This document shows, one piece after another, positions 13,381-25,300 of a stretch of DNA of 64,000 nt. The stretch is from assembly GCA_022578965.1 (NCBI GenBank), contig MU400681.1:1-64000 (forward strand), written 5' to 3'. This stretch comes from Xylaria sp. FL1777. Taxonomy: Eukaryota; Ascomycota; Sordariomycetes; Xylariales; Xylariaceae. Position 1 is the first letter of the stretch. Each line of letters starts with the position of its first letter. The position numbers and the translations under genes were made by a program. The notes beneath the pieces are model-generated. The model worked only from the letters and a program-made list of their open reading frames with translations, did no database searches and had not been told where the DNA came from.

Positions 13381-14157
13381 CCTCGCAAAACATAAAGTTT
13401 AACTTCTTTATAAACATTATTGTCCTTTTAAAGGTTATTTAACTATACCTTAAAAATACCTTTAGCCTGTATTATAGCTGCTACGTTTACCTTTGTTTTA
13501 TTATTGTTTTAATTATTTTATGTTTAAGTAATAGTTTAGTTTAGCTATACAACTTAATGTTTGCTTTAAGCAAGCTTTATAGTAATAATTTTTTGCTTTA
13601 TAAGCTAGCTAAGCTTAAAGTATAAGCTATTCCTAATTTTAAAAAACACAATAAAATAATACTGTTTATTACGATTTGTTTTATATAAAGCAATAAACAA
13701 TTTATTTAAGCGCTAAGTTTTAACTGTTTGTAGTTATGCTTTCGTACTAGCAAACTAAGCTAATTTTAGCCGCTTGCACTATAAATAAAACTAAATCTTA
13801 GCAAAAACTAAAGAGAGAGATCTTTTATAAACCACTTATAAACTATTAATTAGTAATAGCATGTTTATTTAAAATATATATACATTAAGAGGATTTAAAA
13901 TACATATAATAAATTATAGCGCAATTAATCTTACAGCGCAATTAATTTTACGGCATAATTAAAATAAACAACAGGTTAACAAAAAGAGCTAAAATACTAA
14001 GTAAGTTATTTGTAGTATAATTATAAGCACTTCTTTTTACATTTAGTTAAAATTGAATACTTAAGTACTTTGTTTTTTTATAAATGTGCTATTATATTGT
14101 CTTTAGTTTTTAGCTGCAAATATATTGCTACATGTTGTTTTAAAATCTCATTATACT

Positions 14158-14654
14158 TGTAATAAACCTATTATATATTAATATAACAGGTTTGCTTTTG
14201 AGGTTTTAATTTGCAGGTAACAATAAGATCTTTAGCGATAGTCCGTTAAGGAAGTTTTCAGGGAACTTTTATTACTATGCATCAATAGAAGTTTTAAAGG
14301 ATTAAAAGTAATAAATGTATTAATGCTTAGTAGTTATAAAGTAAATAAAATTAATAGCTAAAGAGCTAAAACTAAATAAATAACTAAATATAAAAAGTGC
14401 TTAACTATATAAACAAAAAAGAAGTAAAAAAAGTAGTAACTTTTTTTAAATTATTATAAGTTTAGTAAATACTAGATTACTATAAGCTTAGTAAGCTTTA
14501 GATTACTATAAGCTTAGTAAGCTTTAAATTACTGTAAGCTTAATAAGCTAAATAAGTTGTTATATAACTTAACTTTAGTTAGCGTAAAACTTTTAAAGTA
14601 TATATAAAGATATTAAGTTGCTTTAAAGGCTACTTTAGTGCTAATTTTATAATA
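14158..14654 (-). repeat. 3' LTR of the Gypsy element
   Basis: This 497-bp repeat is collinear without length change with 21,368-21,864. Shared landmarks include tattatatattaatataa, tttattactatgcat and agtgcttaactatataaac. Differences between the two copies are overwhelmingly transitions. Since the coding remnants run on the minus strand, this left copy is the downstream (3') LTR. Confidence 0.85.
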
Positions 14655-16199
14655 TTATTTCTTTTTTTCTAGAATTGTTATTTTAACAATTTTTTGTAAA
14701 TATTCTTCTTTTTTTTTTTCTTTATATGTTAAAATGTTAAAGCATATTAAAAAAACTAACTGCTTATTAAAAACAAAGCAAAGATTTATTCTTGCTTTTT
14801 TTATTAATTTTATTAGCTACAAAGTTATGCTTTATTTTTATTGCTTTAATTGGTTATTAACGTATAAAATAATAGATAATATGTTTTATTGCTTTAAATA
14901 TATATATGCTAGCTATTTTTGCAACAGATTGAAAGTTTTAATTAACTTAATTAACAATATAGTTTTTAAGCACTATTGTTTTAAGAAAAAAAAAAAGCAA
15001 GCAAAGCAACAGCTGCTTTTAGTTTAAAAAGAACTAAAACGAGCTTAAAACAGCTTTAATTTTGTTTTAAGCAAGCTAGCTTAGCTTTGCATACAAAAAC
15101 GTTTTTTAAAAGCAAAAAGCGTTAAAATAGTTTAGCAAAAACTTTAGTTCTTAAATAAGTTAAACAAAATAAAGCGCATTAAAAAAGAACAAAAAGCGCT
15201 AGTAAAAAAGCAAAAACAATAAAAAAAGCAAGCTAAAGTAGCACAGGCTGCTTTGTTTAAGTTTAATTAAAATTTCTTAAGCATTTTTTTTAAAATTAAC
15301 TTTTTTTCTTTAGTTTTAAGCGGTTAAAATATTAGTAATAAAACTAATTTATAATTACTGCAGCAATTTTTAAATGTTTTTTAAGTTTTTAAGTATTGTT
15401 AGCATATAAATATCTGTTTTATTTAATAAAATACTTAATATTGTTATTATTTTAACGGAAATCTAGTATATTTTCAACCTTATAAACGTTTTAATTTGTT
15501 TTTATTTTTAGTTGTGTTTTAATAAGTGTTCTAATAAGTACTAGTTCTAGTAAAAAAATGTAAAAAATAAAGTATATTTGCATATTCTTTAGTAATAATA
15601 GTTTATAGTTAGTAGGTGAAATAACTTTCTTAATTTTAAAAGAGCTAAGTTTTTTAAATTTTAATTTATTGCTTAGTTGTTTTGTTTTAATTTAAAAAAT
15701 ATTAATGTTTGCATTTTGTTTTTATTATAGCAAGTAAACCTTGTTTCTTTTTTTAAAAGTTAGTTTTTTAGTTTGTTTTCTGTTATAATATATTAATATC
15801 TGTTGTTATAAAAACTAAAAACATAGTTGCAGTTTAACTTATAGCGTTTTAATTTCTGTTGCAATAGTTTTTGCTTAAAGTGCTATAGTTAAAATAGCAA
15901 GTACTTTTATTAATGTTTTTTTTTGTCTTTTAGTAGTTATTTGCTGTTTATAAACAGCTTTATACAAAAATATGTTTATATTTTTGTTTGTTAATATATT
16001 ATATAAGATTTATGCTATTAGTAATAGTTTTACTTAATTGTTTTATTAGTAGTTAATATAACTTTATAAATATTGTTTTAATATTTAGTTTAGTTTTTTT
16101 GTTTGTTTGTTAGTTTATAAGTAATAAACAGTTAAAAACTTTAGTTTAACATTAATAAGTTTAAAAAAACTAGTTTTAAACTTAAAAGTAAACAGTTTA

Positions 16200-16620
16200 T
16201 TTTAGTTTAAAACAATTTTCTTTAGTAGCTTATGTTTATTTAAGTATTAGCATATAAAAGCATATATAAGTTATTTAACTGTTGCATTTTCTTTAAATAG
16301 TAAAAAATAAGCATACTTAGTAAGTTTATTAATAATAACTTATATTTTATTGTATTGTATTTCTATAACTAAATTAATTAATAAAAGTAGTACTATAATA
16401 AAATTTTAAGCAATAGTATGTTATACTTGTTTAAGTATTTATATAAGTTGTAGTAGTTTATAAAGCTTATGTTAAGCTGCTTTAGCTTTATTACAAATAT
16501 TGCATTTCTTTATAATAAACTTAACTATGTTTTATAGTTTTAAAAAATTGTATTTTTTTTATAGTTGTTTAACTGTTTTTATTGTTTTTTAGTGTTTATA
16601 TAATAAGTATTTATAGAATT
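16200..16620 (-). pseudogene. Integrase remnant (zinc finger and start of catalytic core)
   Basis: Reading the minus strand and treating in-frame TAA/TAG as mutated Arg, Trp or Gln gives, in order, a KTVK-x-L-x-KKYNF-like segment, the CNIC knuckle of an HHCC integrase finger followed by NKAKAA, and a core stretch reading NKLTKYAYFLLFKENAT. In fungal Gypsy integrases this last motif normally begins with Asp-Arg-Leu-Thr-Lys; here the catalytic Asp codon GAT is AAT. This identifies the protein and shows RIP-type loss of an active-site residue. Confidence 0.75.
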
Positions 16621-17599
16621 TCTTAATAAACTTATTTTATAAAAATTCTGGTAAATAAACCTTGTGTTTATATATTAGCTTATTATTTTTTAATCCTTTA
16701 TGTTTTTGTAGCTATGCTAACTCTTTTAAATTATAAGCTTATTATAGCTGTATGTTTGTAAGGTCTTTAAGTATAACTTTAACTTTTAAGCTTTTATTTT
16801 TCTAAAAATATAGTACTTAAATGTTTTTTTTTAGAACTTTAAATTCTTTTTAACTTTGTTAGCTAAGTATATTTGCTTAAATGTTTTTTTTTCTTTTAAT
16901 GTAATATATTTTAAAGTTAAACTTAGAAAAGAAAACTATTTAATTCTTATGTTATTTAGTAATTTTTTATGTAGTTATAAACTTTGTTAAGTTTTAATAA
17001 TCTAAATAAATCTTAATTAGTTTTATAGTCCTTATAAAGAACAGTTTTTATTTCTTAAGTGCTATAATAATTACAAGCAGTTTTTTATTATATATGGGGT
17101 ATTATAATACTGCGTTTTATAGTGCTTTAAAGTAATAAGCCACTAAGTGCTATTTTCTGTTGTTTTTTAGTTGTTTTAAAACTTTTATAATTATACTATT
17201 TAAAGTATTTATCTTTAGCTTTTTTTTTTTTTATAGATTAAGTAGTTTAACTATAAAGTTAAAAGTAACTTTTAGTTTTAATTTTTTAAAAGCTTTTTAA
17301 GCTTTTTTTAAAATTAAGAAGAACTTTTCTTTGTATTTTTTTTTTGTATATTTTATAAAATAAAACGCTATTTTTCTAAAGTCTTAAATTAACATTTAAA
17401 CATAGTTTAAAAATCCTAATGCTTATTATATATTTATAATAGTAGCTAAGTTAAGTATTTTCTAATTTTGTACTATATTAATTTTTAACTGTTAAATTTG
17501 TATTTATTCTAAAATAATTATAAATCTTAAAAAATTAATCTTTTATGTATACTATATATATTTTTTTGTATTAAGTTGTAATTTTGCTTGTTTAAATGT

Positions 17600-17695
17600 T
17601 TTTAATACTTAAGTTATATGTTTCTTATGTTTTTTTAGCGTTCTAAAATAAATAAGAATATTATTTAAATAAATAAATATAAATTTGTTTAAAAA
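17600..17695 (-). pseudogene. Reverse transcriptase active-site remnant
   Basis: The minus strand encodes YLNNILIYFRTLKKHKKH, matching the Y-L-D-D-I-L-I-Y-S box and following His-containing helix of Ty3/Gypsy reverse transcriptases. Both catalytic Asp codons (complement of 17,660-17,665) are AAT instead of GAT, i.e. two G-to-A changes. A preceding FLNKF corresponds to the usual F-L-D-x-F. Confidence 0.8.
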
Positions 17696-20600
17696 CTTTC
17701 GTAAAATTATTATTATTATGTATTAAAAGCTAGCTAATGCATTTTATAGTTTTTATAGCATAACTATATACTTATATAGTTTATATACTGTTTATATAGC
17801 TGTTTTTTATTTTTTTTTTTTAGCTATTTTAATAGCATAGTATTTATTTAAAATATTAACTGCTATAAACTATTTTGTTTAGCTAATATTTTTTTTTATA
17901 ATAACTAATAAAGTAAAAAGGTATTTATTTATAATAATAATTACATTTAATAGTTAATAATTAACTACTATTTGCTATATTAGTTTTCTTTTTTTATTAA
18001 TTAGTTATTTTCTATTTTTTATTTTAAGTATTAGTACTATAAGGTATTTAATAAATAACTAAGACTTTCTTAAGAATTTTTTTGCTAAATTTTTTTAAAT
18101 GTATTTCTATAAAGCATTTGTTTTATTTAAGCTTATATAGTATACTTAATAAAGCTTTAGTTAACATTTTTCTTTAATAAAGATGTAATAGTTTTATAAG
18201 CTATGTTTAAGTAACTTTTTTTTTTTTTTTTTTTTAAATAGTTTATAAAATCTGTAATATACCTTTAGTATTTTATTTAGGATTTTTTTTGTAATTTTTT
18301 TAATTTTCTTGCTTTGTTTTTTACTTTCTTACTTAATAGTTTTTGCTTTTTATTAAATCAAAAGGTTACTAGTTTTTAACCATAATATTTTTAAAATAAT
18401 GTTATAATTAAATATATTAGCAATATTTAATATAATTTATTTTTTATATTTTTATATAAATATGTTAAAAAGCTTGGTTTTTTTAAGTATGCAATTATTA
18501 TTATAGCTAAAAGTACTTCTATTAAATTCTTTAATTTTCTAGGATCTTTGCTTATATTTTTAAAGAATTTTATTTTGTTTTGCTACTTTAGGTAAAATTA
18601 TATTAGCTTGTGTTCTTAAGTTAATTAAGGTGTTATATTTTCTTTCTTAATATATAAGTTCAACTTTAAATTGATTTTTTTAGTTATTATATTAAACTTT
18701 ATGTAAAGCTTTAGTTTTTTTAGCTATTTGCTGCTTATTTAGCGAATGCTTATTTTGTTTTTTGATTTTTTTTCGTAAAATGTTTAAGTGCTTGTTTTAT
18801 TTAGTACTTTAGATATTATTATACTTTGTTCTGTTTTTGCTTTTAGTTAAGCTTTAAATTATAGTTTTTAAGCTTTTTTGCTTTTAGCAACTATTTTTTA
18901 ATATAATTATGCTTTAATTAACTAGTAATATTTGCAGCAGTTGTTTTTATATTTCTTTAAAATAGCATTATAAATATAGCTGCTATTTTTTTTAAACGTT
19001 ATAAATCTTTGTAGATTTTTGTAATAAACTAAAGTTATAACTAATTATTTTACTTTATAAAAGTTCTTTATTTCTGTTTTTATAATTTGTTTAAAAAACT
19101 AATTGTTTTTTAATTTATTAAATAAATATTAGTAATAATAGTATACTATATAGCAATTTTATAATACTTTGTTATGTTTTAAATCTTTTAGTTATAAAAT
19201 ATTATTATTGTTTTTTATTATAGTTTTATTATAGTAATAACTTTTAATAATTAGTTAAATTGCTAGTTTTAGTTTTTAAAACGTATTAGTTTTTGCGCTA
19301 ACTATTAATGCTTTTTTGTTTTGTTACATTTAAAGCAGTTTAAGCTATAAAAATATTTCGTTTATTTTTATTAGTTTTTTTTTTATAGTATTTTTTACAG
19401 CTTTTAATCTTATTTATTTTTGTTTTAAAGTTTTATAAGTTTTATTTCTTTAGGTTTATTTAGCAATTAAATATTTTAGTAGTTTATAATTAGTTTAATA
19501 ATTATACTATTTATAATTATAGTTTTGTTTTTTTAAACAGGATTTTTCTTTAGGTTATATTTTAAGCTTTAATAGTTTAAAGTTTTTATAGTTTTATAAG
19601 TTTGCTAGCTATATTAATTTATTACTTTTTATTGTTTGCTACTTTTAATTAAACCATTTTTTTAGGTTATATATTAAATAACTTTAATTGTTTATATAGC
19701 AAATATATTTTTTTGCAATTTGTTTTAATAACTGCAAAGCTTTTAAATAGTATTTATATGCTTGTTTATTTTAACCTATATAAATAAAGCATTTAGATTT
19801 ATTTAATGTAATACTTTTGTTTTAACTTAAAATAGCAACTTTATACTTTTGCTTTAAAAACATATTTTTTAAGTTGCTTTACTATTTTTTGTTGTTTTAA
19901 ACTTTTATAACTTGTACTTTTTTCTTAAGCTAAAAGATTTTTTCTTTTTTATAGCTTTTCTTTTTATTTTTTTTCTTAAATTAGCATTATTTTTAAAAGT
20001 GTTCTTTTTTTTTGCAGTTATAACATTTAACTTTAAACATGTTTTAAGGTTATTATTTTTAAACTTTACTAATTTGTTTAAATCTTTGTTTAATATTTTC
20101 CTAAGTGTTTTCTTTTTTGTTTTTTTTAGTTCTTTTAGTTTTAAAGTACTAATTAAATAATTATTAATTAATTATAATAGCTATATTAATATATGTATTA
20201 ATTTTTGCTAGTTTATTTATTTTACATAGTTTGTTTTAAACTTAGATTTTAAGTTTACTATAAAATAAGTAAAATAATATAAGCTTAAATAATTTTAAGA
20301 TTGCTGCTAATTGTTTAAATTTTATAGCGTAATTTATTGCTGCTTTTATTTGTTTTAAGCAATAAAGTGCTTTTTTTGCGTGTTTTGCTTTTTAGGTGTT
20401 TTTAAATAGTGCTTTTATTTAACTTTTAAACTTAACGTAGTTCTTAAAAATCTTTTTTATTTTTAGCTTAAAGTTAATTAACTTGTTAGCTTTTAAGAAA
20501 TCTTTTAAAATAAATTAAAACTATTTTAGTACTTTTTTTAACAAAAATTATAAAGTAATTATTACTTTTTAATCTTTTTTTATAATAGTAGTTAAGTGCT

Positions 20601-21367
20601 ATTTTAAATAAAGTTTAATATAAATTAAAAAGGCTTTTATATTTATAGATTTATTATAAGGTTTTAAAGCAGTAAGTTTAAAACTTTTAATGTTTAGCAT
20701 TTTTAACATTATAAAAAATCCTAATAATAAAAATAGCAATAGTAATAAAAAGTTAAGTTTTTTATTTTAAGTTATTACTTTAAGCGTAGCAATAATAAAT
20801 ATAAGCATTAAGTTTACTAATAGTAGTATTAACGTTAGTTATAATATAATTATTTGTTTAAAACTTTAATTTATTATTGCAGTAGTAATTATTACTGCTG
20901 CTTTAATTATTATAGCTAGTATTTATGCTAGTTTAAAGGTTATAACGCTTAGTATTTAAGCTATTTTTTAAGTTAAAGCAACTAGTTTGCTTTGTAGCGC
21001 TAATATTAATATTAGTTCTTTTTTATTATTGCTGTTTAACTTTTTTTTTTTTGCTATTGCTTTTTTTTTAATAAAAATAGCTAGTAAAAATGCTAAAGTT
21101 TGTTGTTTTAGTATGTTACTAGTTTTAAAAGTCTTTAAGATTTTTAAACTTAATTTTTGATTTTTTATTTTTAGTAGTATAACTTAAATTTAATTTATTA
21201 GTTATTAAATAAAGTTTATTTATGTAATGTTGTTTAATATTTTTGTTTTTTGAATATTTTTTAGGTATGCTTTTAAAAGTTTATTTTATAAACTAACTAT
21301 TACTTAACTTTTTTATACTAATACTTGTTTTATATGCTAAGTTTTACTAATTAAAGAGCTATTAAAG

Positions 21368-21864
21368 TATAATAGACTTATTATATATTAATATAATAGG
21401 TTTGCTTTTAGAGTTTTAATTTGCAAGTAATAATAAAATCCTTAGCAATAGTTCGTTAAAAAGATTTTCAGGAAACTTTTATTACTATGCATTAATAAAG
21501 GTCTTAAAAAATTAAAAGTAATAAGTATATTAATGCTTAGCAGTTATAAAATAAATAAAATTAATAGCTAAAAAGCTAGAACTAAATAAATAACTAAATA
21601 TAAAAAGTGCTTAACTATATAAACAAAAAAAAGGTAAAAAAAGTAATAACTCTTCTTAAATTACCATAAGTTTAGTAAGCACTAAATTACTGTAAGCCTA
21701 GTAAGCCTTAAATTACCGTAAGCTTAGTAAGCCTTAAATTATTGTAAGCTTAGTAAGCTAAATAAGTCGTTACATAACTTAGCTTTAGTTAGCATAAAAC
21801 TTCCGAAGTATATATAAAAACATTAAGTCGCCCTAAAGGCCACCCTAGTGCTAATTTCGTAATA
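21368..21864 (-). repeat. 5' LTR of the Gypsy element
   Basis: Right-hand LTR copy; upstream relative to the minus-strand coding remnants. It keeps more C and G in its last ~150 bp (for example gtcgccctaaaggccaccct) than the other copy, so the two LTRs were mutated unevenly. Confidence 0.85.
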
Positions 21865-21957
21865 GTACTATATTATAGAAAAATTCTATTAAACTATAAC
21901 ATATGTTGTACTATACTATAAAACATTTAGCAAGCTAAGCTAAATGTTTACCTAGTG

Positions 21958-22021
21958 TTATAAAAAAGCTTTTAGGTTATACTAAGTAGCTAAACTAAAT
22001 AACCTTTTAGCTTTTTTATAA
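21958..22021. repeat. Hairpin next to the 5' LTR
   Basis: ttataaaaaagct...ggttat (21,958-21,980) and its reverse complement (21,999-22,021) form a near-perfect 23-bp stem with three central mismatches and an 18-nt loop. It lies about 90 bp outside the retrotransposon. Function is unknown. Confidence 0.5.
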
Positions 22022-22253
22022 TACTTAAAAGTATATAAGGTTACATTTAATTACCTAAGTAGGTTTTGTTTTTTGCTTATTTTATTTTAGTGTTTCTTTT
22101 TGTTTTAATTACTTACTTTGTTTTTTATAAACGCATATATAATAATATTTATTAAACAGAAAATTAGTTAAAAACTAGCTAAAACAGAAGTAAATTAGTT
22201 TTACTATAGTATATAATAAAGTAAATATAAAGTAAGTTTTTTTTTTATTTTAG

Positions 22254-22385
22254 GTGCTTTAAACTAGAAACATAAAACAGCAAGCTACGCTTGCTACAAG
22301 TTATAACTTACTTTCTTTAAAAGCTTATGCAAATGTATCTATAGGTTTAAAGCTTACGTTTTATGTATTTTAGTTTAAAGCACCT
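22254..22385. mobile_element. Short MITE-like inverted-repeat element
   Basis: aggtgctttaaacta at 22,254-22,268 is the exact reverse complement of tagtttaaagcacct at 22,371-22,385, and the similarity continues inward (aaacataaaac versus gttttatgtatt). A third copy of this terminus, tctagtttaaggcacct, lies at 28,218-28,234. The ends at 22,254 and 28,218 are also in inverted orientation, so this may be the edge of a larger ~6-kb DNA transposon. No transposase motif could be read. Confidence 0.45.
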
Positions 22386-25300
22386 TTGTTAATTTTTAAG
22401 CTAAAGTTTATTTTGCATATATATATACATTACTTATACTTATAAACTATTTGCTAATAAAACTTAAAAATAATAATTATAATATTACTTAAGGCTTTTT
22501 ATAGTAATACTTATATTTAGCGCTAATTTTATAATTAAAATACTTTATTATGTTATAGTATTTTAAGCTTAAACAGTTAAAAGTTAAGCTTTATTTGTTA
22601 ATTTATTAACTAGTATTATTTTTTTACTTTACTATAAAACTATAAATTTTTAACGATTTTAGCTTTAGCTTAGTTAATAATTACTTTTTAAAAAAACTAA
22701 TAGCTTTAAAACTTTTAAAATTTATTAAAAAGCTTAGCAAACTAAATAAACTAGCTAATAACGCAATATTAAAGCATTTACTTAGTAACTATATTTAGTA
22801 TTTTATATAGCATATTTTGCTGCAATTAAAACATAACTAATAGCATATGTTAAAATATAACTTTATCTAAGCTATTACTAGTGCTATTTTAAATTATTAT
22901 TAACTTAATAAATTATATAAGCTTAAGCTTAAAGTTAAATAAGTTAAATTAATTTAGCATATAGTATTTTATTATAGTAATACTATATTAGTAGCTTAAA
23001 CTAGTTATAAAAAAAGCATTATATTATAAACTGTTTTAGTTATTATATAAAGTATAATAACTTTGTAGTTATGCTTATTAAAACAATTAAAATATAATTA
23101 GTTTAACTTAATTGCTTAAATTTTTAATACTTGTTTATTATTAATAATAAATAATATAACAAAAGTTAATTAATATTATATAAGTAGTTATAAAAGTATA
23201 TTTTTACTATTTAATAAAATAATGCTATATAAGCTAAGTTAGCTTTAGAACGCTTTATATATGTTATTTTTAGGCTTAAATAAGCTACTTAAAAACATTT
23301 TATTAATTTGCTTTATAACTTCTTGTTTAATTAAAAAATTATATTTATAGCTATTAATAAGCTTTATATAGTTTATTAATAAAAAGATTTCTAGATTATA
23401 TATTTTAATATATACTATATAAAAGTGTTAGTTTTATAAAATATATTATAGTTTAGTTATATTGCTATACTAAGCTTAAACGCTTAAAAGTTTATATTGT
23501 TTAAAGCTAGATTTTAATAGTAAAGTATTTGTTTAAAAAAACTGCAATTTGTTTATGCTTTAGTTAATTAGCTTAATATATTTTTTGTTGTTTATTTTAT
23601 AAAAAAAAGTACTATTATAGAAAATTACTAGCAATTAAGTTTTTTAATTAGTAAAACATAGTATAGTATAATATATTTAATCCTTAAAACCATTATTTTT
23701 ATAAATAGCAAGAAAAAGCTTATTACTATGCGCTATTTTTTAATAATATAGCTTTAAAAGTTAAAGTTTACTTTAACTAAAATAAAGCACTTTGTTTAAA
23801 AATATAATGCAAATATATGTTTTAATAATTAATAGTAGTTATATAACAAGTTTATAAAGCTAAACTTTTTTTATTAAATTATGTTTACTACTGTAGCTTT
23901 TAAAATAAAAATAAATATTTATAACATAATATATATTGTTTAGTTTAGCTTTATTGCTTTTAAAGACTTTTTAAACCTGTTATAAAAGTTTAGCTAAGCT
24001 ATTTAAAATAGTATAACATAAAAAACGGCATTTTTTTTTGCTTTTTACTAATATTTTAATTTATTAAAAGCGCAAAAAGTTAAGCTTTTTAAACTAAAGC
24101 GTAAAAAAAAGCTACTAAAAAACAATCGAAGTAATTTATGCTTTATAATAAACATAAGCAATAGTACGTTAAAAAGCTTAACATTTAGTTATATATAGTT
24201 TGTACTATTAAACTACTAATTAATTACAACTAATAAGCTTAAAAATAAAAATAGTTTAATAGTTAACTTTAAACTAGAATAGTTTAAGTTAGTTAAGCTT
24301 ACTAAATGAACTAAAACTAAACTAAAGTTTAAAAATAAGCTATAAGCTATTTAGCTAAACATATATAAATTTATAAATATAAAATGCTTTAAAAAGTATG
24401 CTTTATAGTTTTTATAGCAGCTAAATAATAAAAATCTTAAAAAGCAAAAAAATATATAATAAAAAATATACTATAATTTATATTATTATAACTTTGGCTA
24501 ACTATTAAAGTTGCTGCTAAAAATACGCTAATAGTTTATGCTTTAAAAAAGAACTATTTTTTGGTTTTTATAGCAAAAGCTCTAAAAATTTTGCGCAAAA
24601 TATTCTGCAAACTTATATTAATACTTAAACTTTGCTATTAATAGCATAACAAAATATTTTATGCTAAAAAAGGTTTAATAATGTATTACTGCTATATTTA
24701 ACAAAATAATTAATATAAATACTATGTTTTTTTTAGTTTATAATGCTATAGAAATATTTAAATAAAATAAATAAAAAAAATATAGCTACATTTTATGTAC
24801 TAAGCTTTTTATAATATATTAGCATGTTTTTAATAAGCATACTAAGCATTTTATAAACAAAGCATAAATTAAAAATACTATTAAAAATATATTTTGTTTA
24901 ACCTTAAAATTAATATTAAAAATATAAATAAAGCAACAGTTAAATATTTATTAAACGTTTAATATATAATTAAGCTAGTTAGCTTTACGCTTAATAGCAA
25001 TTATAACTTTTGTTTTATTATTTTTAGCAAAACTAATTATAGTTATATTACTTTTAAGTGCTTTTTTTATATATACAAATATATTGCTAGCTATAGATTT
25101 ACTAGTATAATTTAAACTACTAAAGCATAATAAAGAATTACTAGTAAATAATAGTTTTAAAAAGCTAAAAAAAAAACAAAAAAAGTAAAATATATATAAT
25201 ACTTTACGCTAATTTATATTTAGCTATAGTTCTTTAGTTTTTTTTTTTTTTTTTTTTGCTTTTTTATAATTAAAAGTATATAGCTGCTATTTTTTATTAC

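Larger units (their letters stand above)
14158..21864 (-). mobile_element. Ty3/Gypsy LTR retrotransposon, complete but RIP-ruined
   Basis: Two 497-bp direct repeats bound a 7.7-kb element. The left copy starts TG and ends TA; the right copy starts TA and ends TA, as expected if TG...CA termini were mutated by RIP. The five bases outside are atact (14,153-14,157) and gtact (21,865-21,869), a target-site duplication with one G/A change. Coding remnants read on the minus strand: reverse transcriptase around 17,600-17,695, then an integrase zinc finger and core around 16,200-16,620. The order RT then integrase is that of Ty3/Gypsy elements; Ty1/Copia elements have integrase first. No frame is open for more than a few dozen codons. 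The gag and protease regions (expected 19,000-21,000) and any chromodomain (15,000-16,000) are too degraded to identify. Confidence 0.85.

Noticed and set aside
14734..15027. 97-codon plus-strand open frame inside the retrotransposon
   Set aside because: Element coding remnants run on the minus strand; this frame is low-complexity antisense.
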